62,036 nt of DNA from Lentzea aerocolonigenes (lineage in GTDB: Bacteria; Actinomycetota; Actinomycetes; Mycobacteriales; Pseudonocardiaceae). Made by a program: the position numbers and the translations under genes. The notes below the pieces were generated by a model. That model made no database searches, was not told where the DNA came from, and saw only the letters and a program-made list of their open reading frames with translations. Shown piece by piece: positions 25,362-34,200 of the stretch. The stretch covers positions 1 to 62,036 of the forward strand of contig NZ_JYJG01000099.1 in the NCBI RefSeq assembly GCF_000955955.1, given 5' to 3'. Within the stretch, counting starts at the first letter, position 1; every line of letters begins with the position of its first letter.

Positions 25362-25988
25362 GCCCAGTTCGGCGGCGGCGACGTTGTGGAAGTGCGGCAG
25401 CTTGCGGGGCGGCACCAGCGCGGGCAGCAGCAGCTGCCACATCTCGTGCACCCGCCGGCCGAGGTCGCGGCGGTTCGTCATCACCTGCGACACGAGCTGG
25501 ACGCCGGTGAACGCGGCGACGAAGAACCGGGCGACCTCCTCCGGGGAGACGCTCTCCTTGACGTCCTTCTCCTCCTGCGCGCGGCGAACCAGCTGCTCGG
25601 TCGTGTCCATCCACTCGCGGTAGGGATCGCTGATCGTGCGGAACGTGCCGTGCTCCAGCGTGAGCCGGACGCCGGCGCGCACCACCGGTTCGTCCAGCAG
25701 CTGCCGGGTCATCTCCCGGGACAGCCTCATCAACAGGTCCAGCGCGGGTGCCTTGTCCTCGACGATCTGCTTCACCGAGGCCATGGTCATCTCGTGCTGG
25801 GCGTCGATCACCGCCCGCGCGAGGTCCTCCTTGGAGCTGAAGTGGAAGTACAGCGCACCTTTGGTGACCTTGGCCTGCGCGATCACGTCGCTCAGGCTGG
25901 CGCTGCCGTACCCGAACCGCTCGAACGTCTCGGCAGCACCGACGACGATCGACTCCCTGGTCAACTCAGCCCTGAGTTGCTTGGCCAC
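25356..25988 (-). CDS. ArpA/ScbR-type gamma-butyrolactone receptor (TetR family)
   Basis: A 210-residue repressor. The N-terminal TetR helix-turn-helix (ASLSDVIAQAKVTKGALYFHFSSKEDLA) matches ScbR closely. The ligand domain has the receptor-type segments ARAGVRLTLEHGTF, DPYREWMDTTEQLVRRAQ and FFVAAFTGVQLVSQVMTNRRDLGRRV. Such receptors release DNA on binding the butyrolactone. Of two GTG codons, the one at 25988 lies seven bases after AAGGAG and gives the typical VAKQLRAELTRESI start, so it is preferred to 25994. Its own promoter contains an ARE-like palindrome, which indicates autoregulation. Confidence 0.92.
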   Translation of the reverse strand: MAKQLRAELTRESIVVGAAETFERFGYGSASLSDVIAQAKVTKGALYFHFSSKEDLARAVIDAQHEMTMASVKQIVEDKAPALDLLMRLSREMTRQLLDEPVVRAGVRLTLEHGTFRTISDPYREWMDTTEQLVRRAQEEKDVKESVSPEEVARFFVAAFTGVQLVSQVMTNRRDLGRRVHEMWQLLLPALVPPRKLPHFHNVAAAELGG

Positions 25989-26021
25989 GGCCACGCTCCT
26001 TCACCGCACGGACAGACCTAT

Positions 26022-26050
26022 AAAGTACCGTACGGTTGGTTTTTTCCCAA
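26022..26050 (-). promoter_or_regulatory. Receptor promoter with embedded ARE-like operator 3
   Basis: On the minus strand TTGGGA (26045-26050) and TACTTT (26022-26027) are 17 bases apart. The spacer contains the perfect 10-base palindrome ACCGTACGGT (26027-26036) within a larger AT-flanked element (26022-26045). The same region is the 5' flank of the rightward NAD-dependent reductase, so both genes may be controlled by it. Confidence 0.65.
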
Positions 26051-26076
26051 TGGCGGCATGTCGACTTAGGACCACG

Positions 26077-26871
26077 ATGATCCTGCTCACAGGCTCGACC
26101 GGCTTCATCGGCAGTCACATCCGCACCGCGCTGACCGGATCGCCGGTCCGTTCCGGGGTGCGAACAGGCGCCGGTTTCCCGATCGAGCTCACCCACCCGT
26201 CAACGCTCGCCGCCGCCTGCGACGGTGTGGACGCCGTCGTGCACGCTGCGTCGTACATCGGGCCGGACGAGGAGATGTGCGACGCGATCAACCGCCGTGG
26301 CACCGAGGCTCTCGTCCGTGCCGCCGACGGTCGCCGGTTCGTCTACCTCAGCACGGCGGCGGTCTACGGCAACGGACCGCATCGGGACGCGGCGGAGGGT
26401 TCTCTGGCGCCGGCACCGGTGTCCGCGCTCAGCCGCAGCAGGCTCGCGGCCGAGGAAGCTGTGCTTGCCGCCGGTGGCGTCGTCGTGCGGCCGCATTTGG
26501 TCTACGGCAAGGGAGACAAGTGGTTCGCCCCTGCCGTGCGGCACCTCGTCCGCACGCTGGGCGGCTGGCCGGGCGATGGCAGCGCGTTGATCTCGACGAT
26601 CGCCGCTTCTTCCCTGGGCTCGTTGATGGGCGCGCTCGCCCTGATGGACGTGCGCGGACCGCTTGTGCTGCACGCGAACCATCCCCAGCCACAACCCGCA
26701 CGGGAGATCGCGCGGACCGTGGCACGGATGTTCGGCGACCCGATCCCGGACGGCGCCGGCCGGGGAACGGGTGTGCCTGAGCGGCACCTGACGATGATGA
26801 CCGAAGACCACTGGTACCGGTCGGATCGAATCTGGCAGCTCACCGGCGTGCAGCCGAGCCTCGCCGGCTAG
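26077..26871 (+). CDS. NAD(P)-dependent epimerase/dehydratase-like protein
   Basis: A 264-residue extended SDR. The nucleotide-binding motif TGSTGFIGS is at residues 5-13, followed by AVVHAASYIG and YLSTAAVYGNGP. Where most relatives have YxxxK this one reads LSRSR (in SALSRSRLAAEEAV), so the usual catalytic Tyr and Lys are replaced. The rest, including VVRPHLVYGKGDKWF, is family-like. Next to butyrolactone receptors such genes are often proposed to modify or degrade the signal, but that is inference. An in-frame ATG at 26050 is an alternative start. The last four bases overlap the SulP stop. Confidence 0.82.
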   Translation: MILLTGSTGFIGSHIRTALTGSPVRSGVRTGAGFPIELTHPSTLAAACDGVDAVVHAASYIGPDEEMCDAINRRGTEALVRAADGRRFVYLSTAAVYGNGPHRDAAEGSLAPAPVSALSRSRLAAEEAVLAAGGVVVRPHLVYGKGDKWFAPAVRHLVRTLGGWPGDGSALISTIAASSLGSLMGALALMDVRGPLVLHANHPQPQPAREIARTVARMFGDPIPDGAGRGTGVPERHLTMMTEDHWYRSDRIWQLTGVQPSLAG

Positions 26872-28187
26872 CGGCCGACGAGTTCCACGGTCCGCCCGGC
26901 CCTGCGCGACTCGTCGACCCACTGGTCGATCGCCTGCCCGCAGGCCTGGTCGAGGTGCCGCACGCCACTCAGATCCATCCGGACGTGCTCCTGGTCGACC
27001 CGGTCCAGCGCGTCCAGCAGTCGCGGCAGCCTCAGGAAGGTCGCATTTCCTTTCAGCGCAACGCCTTCCGGCGTCTCCACGACCGACAACCGGGACACGT
27101 CCCAGGCGGTCTTGATCACCGCCGCCAGCAATCCGGCCACCGTGCCGGTCAGCAGGTCCGTCGCCACGATGAGCCCTGCGGTCAGCACCAGCACCGCGCC
27201 TTCGGCCTTGTCCTTGCGCCACAACGAGACCAGCTCTTTGAGGCCGAGCAGCTTCCACCCCGCGTGCACCAGCACCGCGGCCAGCACGGCGACCGGGATC
27301 AACGTCAGCAACCCCGGCGCCAGCACCACGAACAGCAGCAACCACACGCCGTGCAGCACCCGCGAGGCTTTCGTCCGCGCACCGGCCTGGACGTTGGCCG
27401 CACTGCGCACGATCACCGCGGTCATCGGCAACGCCCCGAGCAGTCCGCAGATCGTGTTGCCCACACCTTGCGCGACCAGCTCGCGGTTGTACCGCGTGCG
27501 CGGCCCGTTGTGCATCCGATCCACCGCCGCCGCACTGAACATGCTCTCCGCCGACGCCACGAGCGCGAACACCACCGCGGTGCCGGCCACTCCGACGTTC
27601 AGCAACCCGAAGTCCGGCAGATGCACGTCAGCCGAGAGCGTGCCGACGTCGATGCGCGCGACCGGCGAGGCCAGTGCCAGCGCGGTGCAAACCACTACGC
27701 CCACCAGCACGCCCGGCACGACGCGCAGCGGAGTTCGTTGCCACAGCAGCATGATGACGACCGTCAGCAGCCCGAGAGCCAATGCCAACGGGGCTTTCAG
27801 GTGCTTCAGCTGACCGAACACCAGCACCAGCCCGATACCGGCCAGCATCCCCTGCACCACGGACGGCGAGATCGCGCGGAACCACCGCCCGCACCGGGTT
27901 GAGCCCAGTACGACCTGGATGAGCCCGGCCCCCAGCACGATCACGCCGAGCGCCTGAATCCCGTGCTTCCCAACAGCATCCGCCACCAGCACGGTGAGCC
28001 CGGCAGCCGGCCCGCTCACCTGCATCGTGCTGCCGGGCAACAGCCCGACGACGATCCCGCCGACCACCCCGGTCACGATCCCGAGCTCGGCCGGCACCCC
28101 GGACGCCACCGCCACACCCACGCACAGCGGCAGCGCCACGAGGAACACCACGACCGACGCCCCGAGGTCGGCCCAATACCTGTTCAT
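26868..28187 (-). CDS. SulP family anion transporter with STAS domain
   Basis: A 439-residue membrane protein with about 12 helices. SulP marks: PLCVGVAVASGVPAELGIVTGVVGGIVVGLLPG in helices 1-2, SGPAAGLTVLV, and ALVASAESMFSAAAVDRM in the middle. The C-terminal 80 residues form a STAS module (VALKGNATFLRLPRLLDALDRV, MDLSGVRHLDQACGQAI). SulP proteins carry sulfate, bicarbonate or organic anions. The carbonic anhydrase eight bases upstream in the same operon favours bicarbonate (inference). Start ATG at 28187 with GGGAAGAG upstream. Confidence 0.9.
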   Translation of the reverse strand: MNRYWADLGASVVVFLVALPLCVGVAVASGVPAELGIVTGVVGGIVVGLLPGSTMQVSGPAAGLTVLVADAVGKHGIQALGVIVLGAGLIQVVLGSTRCGRWFRAISPSVVQGMLAGIGLVLVFGQLKHLKAPLALALGLLTVVIMLLWQRTPLRVVPGVLVGVVVCTALALASPVARIDVGTLSADVHLPDFGLLNVGVAGTAVVFALVASAESMFSAAAVDRMHNGPRTRYNRELVAQGVGNTICGLLGALPMTAVIVRSAANVQAGARTKASRVLHGVWLLLFVVLAPGLLTLIPVAVLAAVLVHAGWKLLGLKELVSLWRKDKAEGAVLVLTAGLIVATDLLTGTVAGLLAAVIKTAWDVSRLSVVETPEGVALKGNATFLRLPRLLDALDRVDQEHVRMDLSGVRHLDQACGQAIDQWVDESRRAGRTVELVGR

Positions 28188-28195
28188 CTCTTCCC

Positions 28196-28771
28196 TTACA
28201 GCGGCAGGAAGGCGTGCTCGGAACACGCGGAGACCTCGCCGGTCTCGATGTCGTAGAACCATCCGTGCACCCGCAGCTCTCCGGCTGCGATCTTCTCGGC
28301 GACGAACGGGTACGCCAGCAGGATCCGCAGCTGCCGGCGAACGTGCTCCTGCCCTTCGCCCCGCATGGCCGGATCACCAGGCTGCTTGGTCCGATGCCGC
28401 GGCCCGAGCCACCCGCGCATGGCCGGCAGATGGTCGATCTTCGCGCCATGAAGGCCCGCGACCGCACCGCAGTGCGAGTGCCCGCACACCACGATCTCGC
28501 TGACCCCGAGCTGCAACACCGCGAACTCGATCGTCGCCATCTCACTGGACGGCGCGCTGAGCGAGTACGGCGGAATGACGTTGCCCGCGGTCCGCAGCTC
28601 GAACAACGACCCGGGCTCGGCCCCGGTGATCTCGGCCGTCACGATGCGCGAGTCGGCGCACGTGATGAACATCGTCGTGGGCTGCTGACCAGCCGCAAGC
28701 CTCTTGCCCGTGGCGCGTGACCGCGACTTCGCGTGCGCGCGGGCATGCTGAACAAAGCGATGGAAGTCCAT
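28196..28771 (-). CDS. Beta-class carbonic anhydrase
   Basis: A 191-residue zinc enzyme interconverting CO2 and bicarbonate. The zinc ligands and dyad are visible: Cys38, Asp40 and Arg42 in ITCADSR, and His98 and Cys101 in CGHSHC. It ends in the usual helical C-terminus. The ATG at 28771 follows AGGGA; a GTG four codons earlier (28783) is possible. Eight bases separate it from the SulP gene, a pairing known in many bacteria and thought to couple bicarbonate transport with hydration. Confidence 0.93.
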   Translation of the reverse strand: MDFHRFVQHARAHAKSRSRATGKRLAAGQQPTTMFITCADSRIVTAEITGAEPGSLFELRTAGNVIPPYSLSAPSSEMATIEFAVLQLGVSEIVVCGHSHCGAVAGLHGAKIDHLPAMRGWLGPRHRTKQPGDPAMRGEGQEHVRRQLRILLAYPFVAEKIAAGELRVHGWFYDIETGEVSACSEHAFLPL

Positions 28772-28827
28772 GGAATCCCTCACTGCTAAAGGTGTTTTCG
28801 GTTTTGATCACGGTGGGGAAACCGGGA

Positions 28828-29142
28828 TCAGTTCCGGAACACCTGCAGTGCGGGGGGTGTGCGCCAAACCGCTATCGGCTCGGCGGCGGACTCTCGAATG
28901 GTCGCCGGCGCTTCGTGCGGCGGGACCTCGGCGACGAGCTTCGGCTTGGCCACGCTCGCCATGCGCTCGACGGCGGCGACCTTGATGCGCAGCCTGCTCG
29001 TCTCACGCTCCTCGCGGGGCGCTTCCTCCTTGGGCACGGAGGTTTTGGACTTGGGCGGGGGCGCGCCGATCGACGCGGTCGACACGGCCGGGGCGAGCAC
29101 GGCGCACAGGGCGATCACGACGGCCAGCAGAACGCTGCGCAT
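28828..29142 (-). CDS. Small secreted protein, 104 aa
   Basis: Starts MRSVLLAVVIALCAVLAPAVSTASIG, a clear Sec signal, followed by about 80 residues rich in Lys, Glu, Pro and Ala (PPPKSKTSVPKEEAPREERE), which look unstructured. No cysteines or known domain in the mature part. The ATG at 29142 has GGGGTGAG upstream; the frame extends a further 35 codons without support. It lies 56 bases upstream of carbonic anhydrase and could be in the same operon. Function unknown. Confidence 0.6.
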   Translation of the reverse strand: MRSVLLAVVIALCAVLAPAVSTASIGAPPPKSKTSVPKEEAPREERETSRLRIKVAAVERMASVAKPKLVAEVPPHEAPATIRESAAEPIAVWRTPPALQVFRN

Positions 29143-29281
29143 GCTCACCCCCCAACCGAGTTGATCTACAGCTACCAGTTTCGCCCGAACTGGACAACCT
29201 TCGCGATATGCGGAACTCAGTTCGCCCGTATCCAGGAGCAGGTTCACCCGAAAGAGATTCCTGTTTCACGGAAAGGCACGT

Positions 29282-29677
29282 TCACGACGGCGACGGCCGG
29301 ATGCCGAACTTCTCACCCACCATGTCCCAGAACGCGGGCACGGCCTCCTCGACCAGGCGCTCCTGGACCTCGTGGCTGCCCTGCCCGCGGCGCTTGCGAC
29401 CCTGGAAGACCAGCACGCAGCACCCGTCCCGGACGGGCACCAACGACGACGGCGACGCGACCCGGATCGTCTCGTAGTACCAGGTCTTCGCATCCAGCGA
29501 CACGACGACGAGGTCGTGCATCGAGGTGGTGACGCCCAGCCGGTCAGCCACACCGCTGCCGAGGACGCTCGCGACGATGTCCCGCATGTGCTGGTGCGAC
29601 TCGAAATCCAGCTCGGCGAACCACTGCGCGACGTCGACCCAACCGCGATCGGCGAACTCGCCTCGGATCAACCACAT
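29282..29677 (-). CDS. Conserved hypothetical protein, 131 aa
   Basis: Cytosolic protein of 131 residues beginning MWLIRGEFADRGWVDVAQWFAEL, with a central alternating strand region (LVVVSLDAKTWYYETIRVA, GCCVLVFQGRKRRG) and a helical end (ERLVEEAVPAFWDMVGEKFG). No signal or membrane helix. I do not recognise a named family. It lies 139 bases upstream of the small secreted gene and is preceded by the gltD terminator region. Confidence 0.65.
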   Translation of the reverse strand: MWLIRGEFADRGWVDVAQWFAELDFESHQHMRDIVASVLGSGVADRLGVTTSMHDLVVVSLDAKTWYYETIRVASPSSLVPVRDGCCVLVFQGRKRRGQGSHEVQERLVEEAVPAFWDMVGEKFGIRPSPS

Positions 29678-29700
29678 GCACGCACGCTAGAGAAAGGCGA

Positions 29701-29734
29701 ACGCCCCGCGCGACGTCGTTGTCGCGCGGGGCGT
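29701..29734 (-). terminator. Terminator of the gltBD operon
   Basis: ACGCCCCGCGCGAC (29701-29714) pairs perfectly with GTCGCGCGGGGCGT (29721-29734) around a six-base loop, 31 bases beyond the gltD stop. A strong hairpin without a U-tract. Confidence 0.85.
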
Positions 29735-29765
29735 CATGCTGCTCTCCGCTGGTCGAACGCCGTTG

Positions 29766-31271
29766 TCAGACCACAGCGAGCGGAAGCTGGTTCGGAATAA
29801 CAGGCGAGGGCAGGTTCGACGACCCCGTCAGGAAGTTGTCCACGGCATGAGCCACGGACCGCCCCTCCGCGATCGCCCACACCACGAGGGATGCGCCGCG
29901 GTGGGCGTCACCGCACACGAACACGCCCGGCGCCGAAGTCTGCCAGTCGGAGCCGCACGAGATGGTGCCGCGCGTGGTCAGGGAGATTCCGAGGTCGTCC
30001 AGCAAACGCATGTGCTCGACGCCCTCGAAGCCGATCGCCAGCAGCACCATGTCCGCCGGCAGCACCTCGACCTCGTCCGACACCGGGATCACCGAGCGGC
30101 GGCCGGACGAGTCCTTCTCGACGCGCACCTGCTGCAGTTCGATGAAGCGCACGTGGCCGTCGTCGTCGCCCACGAAACGACGGACCGCCACGGTGAAGCG
30201 GCGCTCGCCCGCCTCCTCGTGTGCCGGGTAGGTGCGCAGGATGTGCGGCCACACCGGCCACGGCGAGCGGTCGTCGTCCCTCACCGAAGGCGGCATCGGG
30301 TACTGGTCGAGCTGCGTCACGGACAGCGCGCCCTGACGGGTCGCGGTGCCGTAGCAGTCGGCGCCCGTGTCGCCGCCGCCGATGACGATGACGTGCTTAC
30401 CGGCAGCCGAGATCGAGGACGGGCCGTCGCCCTCGACGGCCCGGTTCGCGGGCACCAGGTGGTCCATCGCGAGGTGCACGCCGGCCAGTTCACGCCCAGG
30501 AGTCGTCTTGTCGTCCCGGCCGCGCAAAGCACCCACGGCCAGCACCACCGCGTCGAACTCGGCGCGCAGCTGCTCGACCGTGATGTCGACGCCGACCTCG
30601 CAGCCGGTCACGAAGCGAGTTCCTTCCCGGCGAAGTTGCGACAACCGCCGGTCGAGGACCTTCTTCTCCATCTTGAACTCGGGAATGCCGTACCGGAGCA
30701 GGCCACCGAGCCGGTCATCCCGTTCGTACACAACGACTTCGTGCCCGGCGCGGGTCAGCTGCTGAGCGGCGGCCAATCCAGCCGGACCGGAACCCACCAC
30801 AGCAACGCGCTTGCCTGAAGACACCGTGGCCTGAGAAGGCTGGACGTAGCCGTTCTCCCACGACATGTCCGCGATGGTCTCCTCGACCCGCTTGATCGCG
30901 ACGGCACCACCGGCATCGTGAGAAATCGCCAGCACACAGGCGGCTTCGCAGGGCGCCGGGCACAGACGACCCGTGAACTCCGGGAAGTTGTTGGTGGCGT
31001 GCAAACGGTCCGAGGCGAGCTCCCAGTCGCCGCGGCGCACCAGGTCGTTCCACTCGGGGATGAGGTTCCCGAGTGGACAGCCCGCGGTTCCGCTGTGGCA
31101 GAAGGGAATGCCGCAGTCCATGCACCGGGTCGCCTGCGTGCGCACGGCGGCGTTGCGCTCGGCAGGCTCCTCGTGGAGGTAGACCTCGTTCCAGTCCTGC
31201 AAGCGTTCCGGCTTCGGACGCTTCGGCGCGTCGGCGCGGGAGTACTTCATGAAACCCTGTGGATCAGCCAC
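29766..31271 (-). CDS. gltD: Glutamate synthase small subunit
   Basis: FAD/iron-sulfur subunit of 501 residues that passes electrons from NADPH to the large subunit. The N-terminal Fe-S cysteines ([37 protein letters not shown]) are present. So are two dinucleotide folds, [17 protein letters not shown] and [14 protein letters not shown], and the closing [21 protein letters not shown]. The start is GTG and overlaps the gltB stop by 8 bases, so the subunits are translationally coupled. Confidence 0.96.
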   Translation of the reverse strand: MADPQGFMKYSRADAPKRPKPERLQDWNEVYLHEEPAERNAAVRTQATRCMDCGIPFCHSGTAGCPLGNLIPEWNDLVRRGDWELASDRLHATNNFPEFTGRLCPAPCEAACVLAISHDAGGAVAIKRVEETIADMSWENGYVQPSQATVSSGKRVAVVGSGPAGLAAAQQLTRAGHEVVVYERDDRLGGLLRYGIPEFKMEKKVLDRRLSQLRREGTRFVTGCEVGVDITVEQLRAEFDAVVLAVGALRGRDDKTTPGRELAGVHLAMDHLVPANRAVEGDGPSSISAAGKHVIVIGGGDTGADCYGTATRQGALSVTQLDQYPMPPSVRDDDRSPWPVWPHILRTYPAHEEAGERRFTVAVRRFVGDDDGHVRFIELQQVRVEKDSSGRRSVIPVSDEVEVLPADMVLLAIGFEGVEHMRLLDDLGISLTTRGTISCGSDWQTSAPGVFVCGDAHRGASLVVWAIAEGRSVAHAVDNFLTGSSNLPSPVIPNQLPLAVV

Positions 31272-34200
31272 GAGACGCCTCCATGACAGCCTGGTCGACG
31301 TCCCGGCCCTCAGCCCGAGCGAGGCGCATCGCGTCCATCACTCGCTGGAAGTCGCCGGGCATGACCTTCGTGAACGCACCGGCCCGCCGGGTCCAGTCAC
31401 CGAGCAGCGACGCGGCGACGGCGGAACCCGTCGCCTTGTGGTGCTTGGTGATGGCGTCCTTGAGCCAACGCAGGTCCTCGGCGTTGAGGCGCTGCAGTTG
31501 CACCATCTCCTGGTTCACCGACAACGGGTCCAGGTCGAGCACGTACGCGATGCCGCCGGACATGCCGGCCGCGACGTTGCGCCCGGTCGGCCCGAGCACC
31601 ACGGCCCGGCCACCGGTCATGTATTCGAACGCGTGGTCGCCCACACCTTCAGCCACCAGCAGAGCGCCGGAGTTGCGAACGCAGAACCGTTCTCCGACGC
31701 GGCCGCGCAGGAAGATCTCACCGGACGTCGCGCCGTAGCCGATCACGTTGCCCGCGATCACCTGGTCCTCGGCGCGGAACGGCGCGTCGTCGTGCGGCCG
31801 GACGATGATCCGCCCACCGGACAGGCCCTTGCCGACGTAGTCGTTCGCGTCGCCGACCATCTCCAGCGTGATGCCGCGCGGCAGGAACGCGCCGAGCGAC
31901 TGGCCGGCGGATCCGGTCAGCTTCACCCGGATCGTGTCGTCCTCCAGGCCCTCGCCGCCGTAGCGACGGGTGACCTCGGCGCCGAGCAGCGTGCCGACGG
32001 TGCGGTTGACGTTGCGGACCGGCAGCTCCAGGTTCACCTGGTGCGCGTCCTCCAGCGCCGCCTCGGCGAGCTGGATCAGCGTGCGGTCCAGGGCCTTGTC
32101 CAGGCCGTGGTCCTGGTCGCGGATCTTGCGCTTCGCCGTCGGGTACGGGGTTTCCGGCACCTCGAACACCGGCTCGAGGTTCAGGCCCTCGGTCTTCCAG
32201 TGCTCGATCGCGTCGTCCTTGTCGAGCAGCTCGGCGTGACCCACGGCCTCGTCGATCGTGCGGAAACCGAGCTCCGCCAGCAGCTCCCGGGCTTCCTGCG
32301 CGATGAACTCGAAGAAGTTCACGACGTGGTCGGCCTGGCCGGTGTAGCGGGCGCGCAGGTCCGGGTTCTGCGTGGCGACGCCGACCGGGCACGTGTCCAG
32401 GTGGCAGACGCGCATCATCACGCAGCCCGCGACGATCAGCGGCGCGGTCGCGAAGCCGAACTCCTCAGCGCCCAGCAGCGCTGCCACGACAACATCGCGG
32501 CCGGTGCGCATCGCACCGTCGACCTGCACGGTGATGCGGTCGCGCAAACCGTTGAGCAGCAACGTCTGCTGCGTCTCGGCGAGCCCGATCTCCCACGGCG
32601 TGCCGGCGTGCTTCAGCGAATTCATCGGCGAAGCACCGGTGCCGCCGTCGTAGCCCGAGATCAGCACGACGTCCGCGTGCGCCTTGGCGACACCCGCCGC
32701 GACCGTGCCGACGCCGATCGACGAGACCAGCTTCACGTGAACGCGCGCCTGCTCGTTCGCGTTCTTCAGGTCGTGGATGAGCTGCGCCAGGTCTTCGATC
32801 GAGTAGATGTCGTGGTGCGGCGGCGGGGAGATGAGACCCACGCCGGGCGTCGAGTGCCGGGTGCGCGCGATCCACGGGTAGACCTTGAAACCGGGCAGCT
32901 GGCCGCCCTCGCCGGGCTTCGCGCCCTGCGCCATCTTGATCTGGATGTCCGTGGAGTTCACGAGGTACTCGCTCGTGACGCCGAACCGTCCACTCGCGAC
33001 CTGCTTGACCGCGGAACGCCGCTCCGGGTCGTACAAGCGCTCGCGGTCCTCGCCGCCCTCACCCGAGTTGGACCGGCCACCGAGCCGGTTCATCGCGATG
33101 GCAAGGGTTTCGTGCGCTTCGGCCGAGATCGAGCCGTACGACATGGCGCCGGTGTTGAAGCGCTTGACGATCGAGCTGACCGGCTCGACCTCGTCGATCG
33201 GGATCGGCGTGCGGCCCTCGGTGCGGAACTTGAACAGGCCGCGCAACGTGCCGCCCTGCCGCGAGATGCGCTCGACCTCCGCCGTGTACTGGCGGAAGAC
33301 GTCCTCCTTGCGCGTCTTCGTGGCGTGCTGCAACAGGAACACCGTCTCCGGCGTGAACAGGTGCAGCTCGCCCTCGCGGCGGTACGAGTACTCGCCGCCG
33401 ACCTCGAGCCTGCGGTGCGCGCGGTCGGTGGGGTTGTCCGGGAACGCCCGGCGGTGGCGCAGCGCCACTTCCTCGGCGAGCACGTCGAGACCGGCACCGC
33501 CGAGCTTCGACTGCGTGCCGGTGAAGTACTCGTCCAGCAGGTCGTTGGACAGGCCGACCGCCTCGAAGATCTGCGCCGCGGTGTAGGCACCGACGGTCGA
33601 GATGCCCATCTTCGACATGATCTTCAGGACGCCCTTCACGAGCGCCTTGACGTAGTTGCGGATCGCCTTGTGCGCCGGGACACCGGTGATGGCGCCCTGG
33701 CTGATCAGGTCCTCGATCGTCTCGAACGCGAGGTACGGGTTCACCGCGGCGGCGCCGTAGCTCAGCAGCGCGGCGACGTGGTGGACCTCGCGGCAGTCAC
33801 CGGACTCGACGACCAGCGCGACGCGCAGACGTTCCTTGGTGCGCACCAGGTGGTGGTGCACCGCGGAAACGAGCAGCAGCGACGGGATCGGCGCCATCCG
33901 GTGGTCGGAGTCGCGGTCGCTCAGCACCAGCGTGCGAGCACCGTTCGCGATGGCCTCCGACGCCTCGCGACGCACGCGCTCGATCGCCGCGGTCAGCGCC
34001 TCGCCGCCACCGTCCACTTCGTACAGTCCGGAGAGGACGGTGCACGCGAAGCCCGGCAGGTCGCCGTCGTCGTTGATGTGGATGAGCTTGGCGAGCTCGT
34101 CGTTGTCGATGACCGGGTAGTCCAGCGTCACGTGGCGGCACGAGACCGGGCCGGGGTCGAGCAGGTTCTGCTCAGGGCCCATCACGCGCTTGACGGACGT

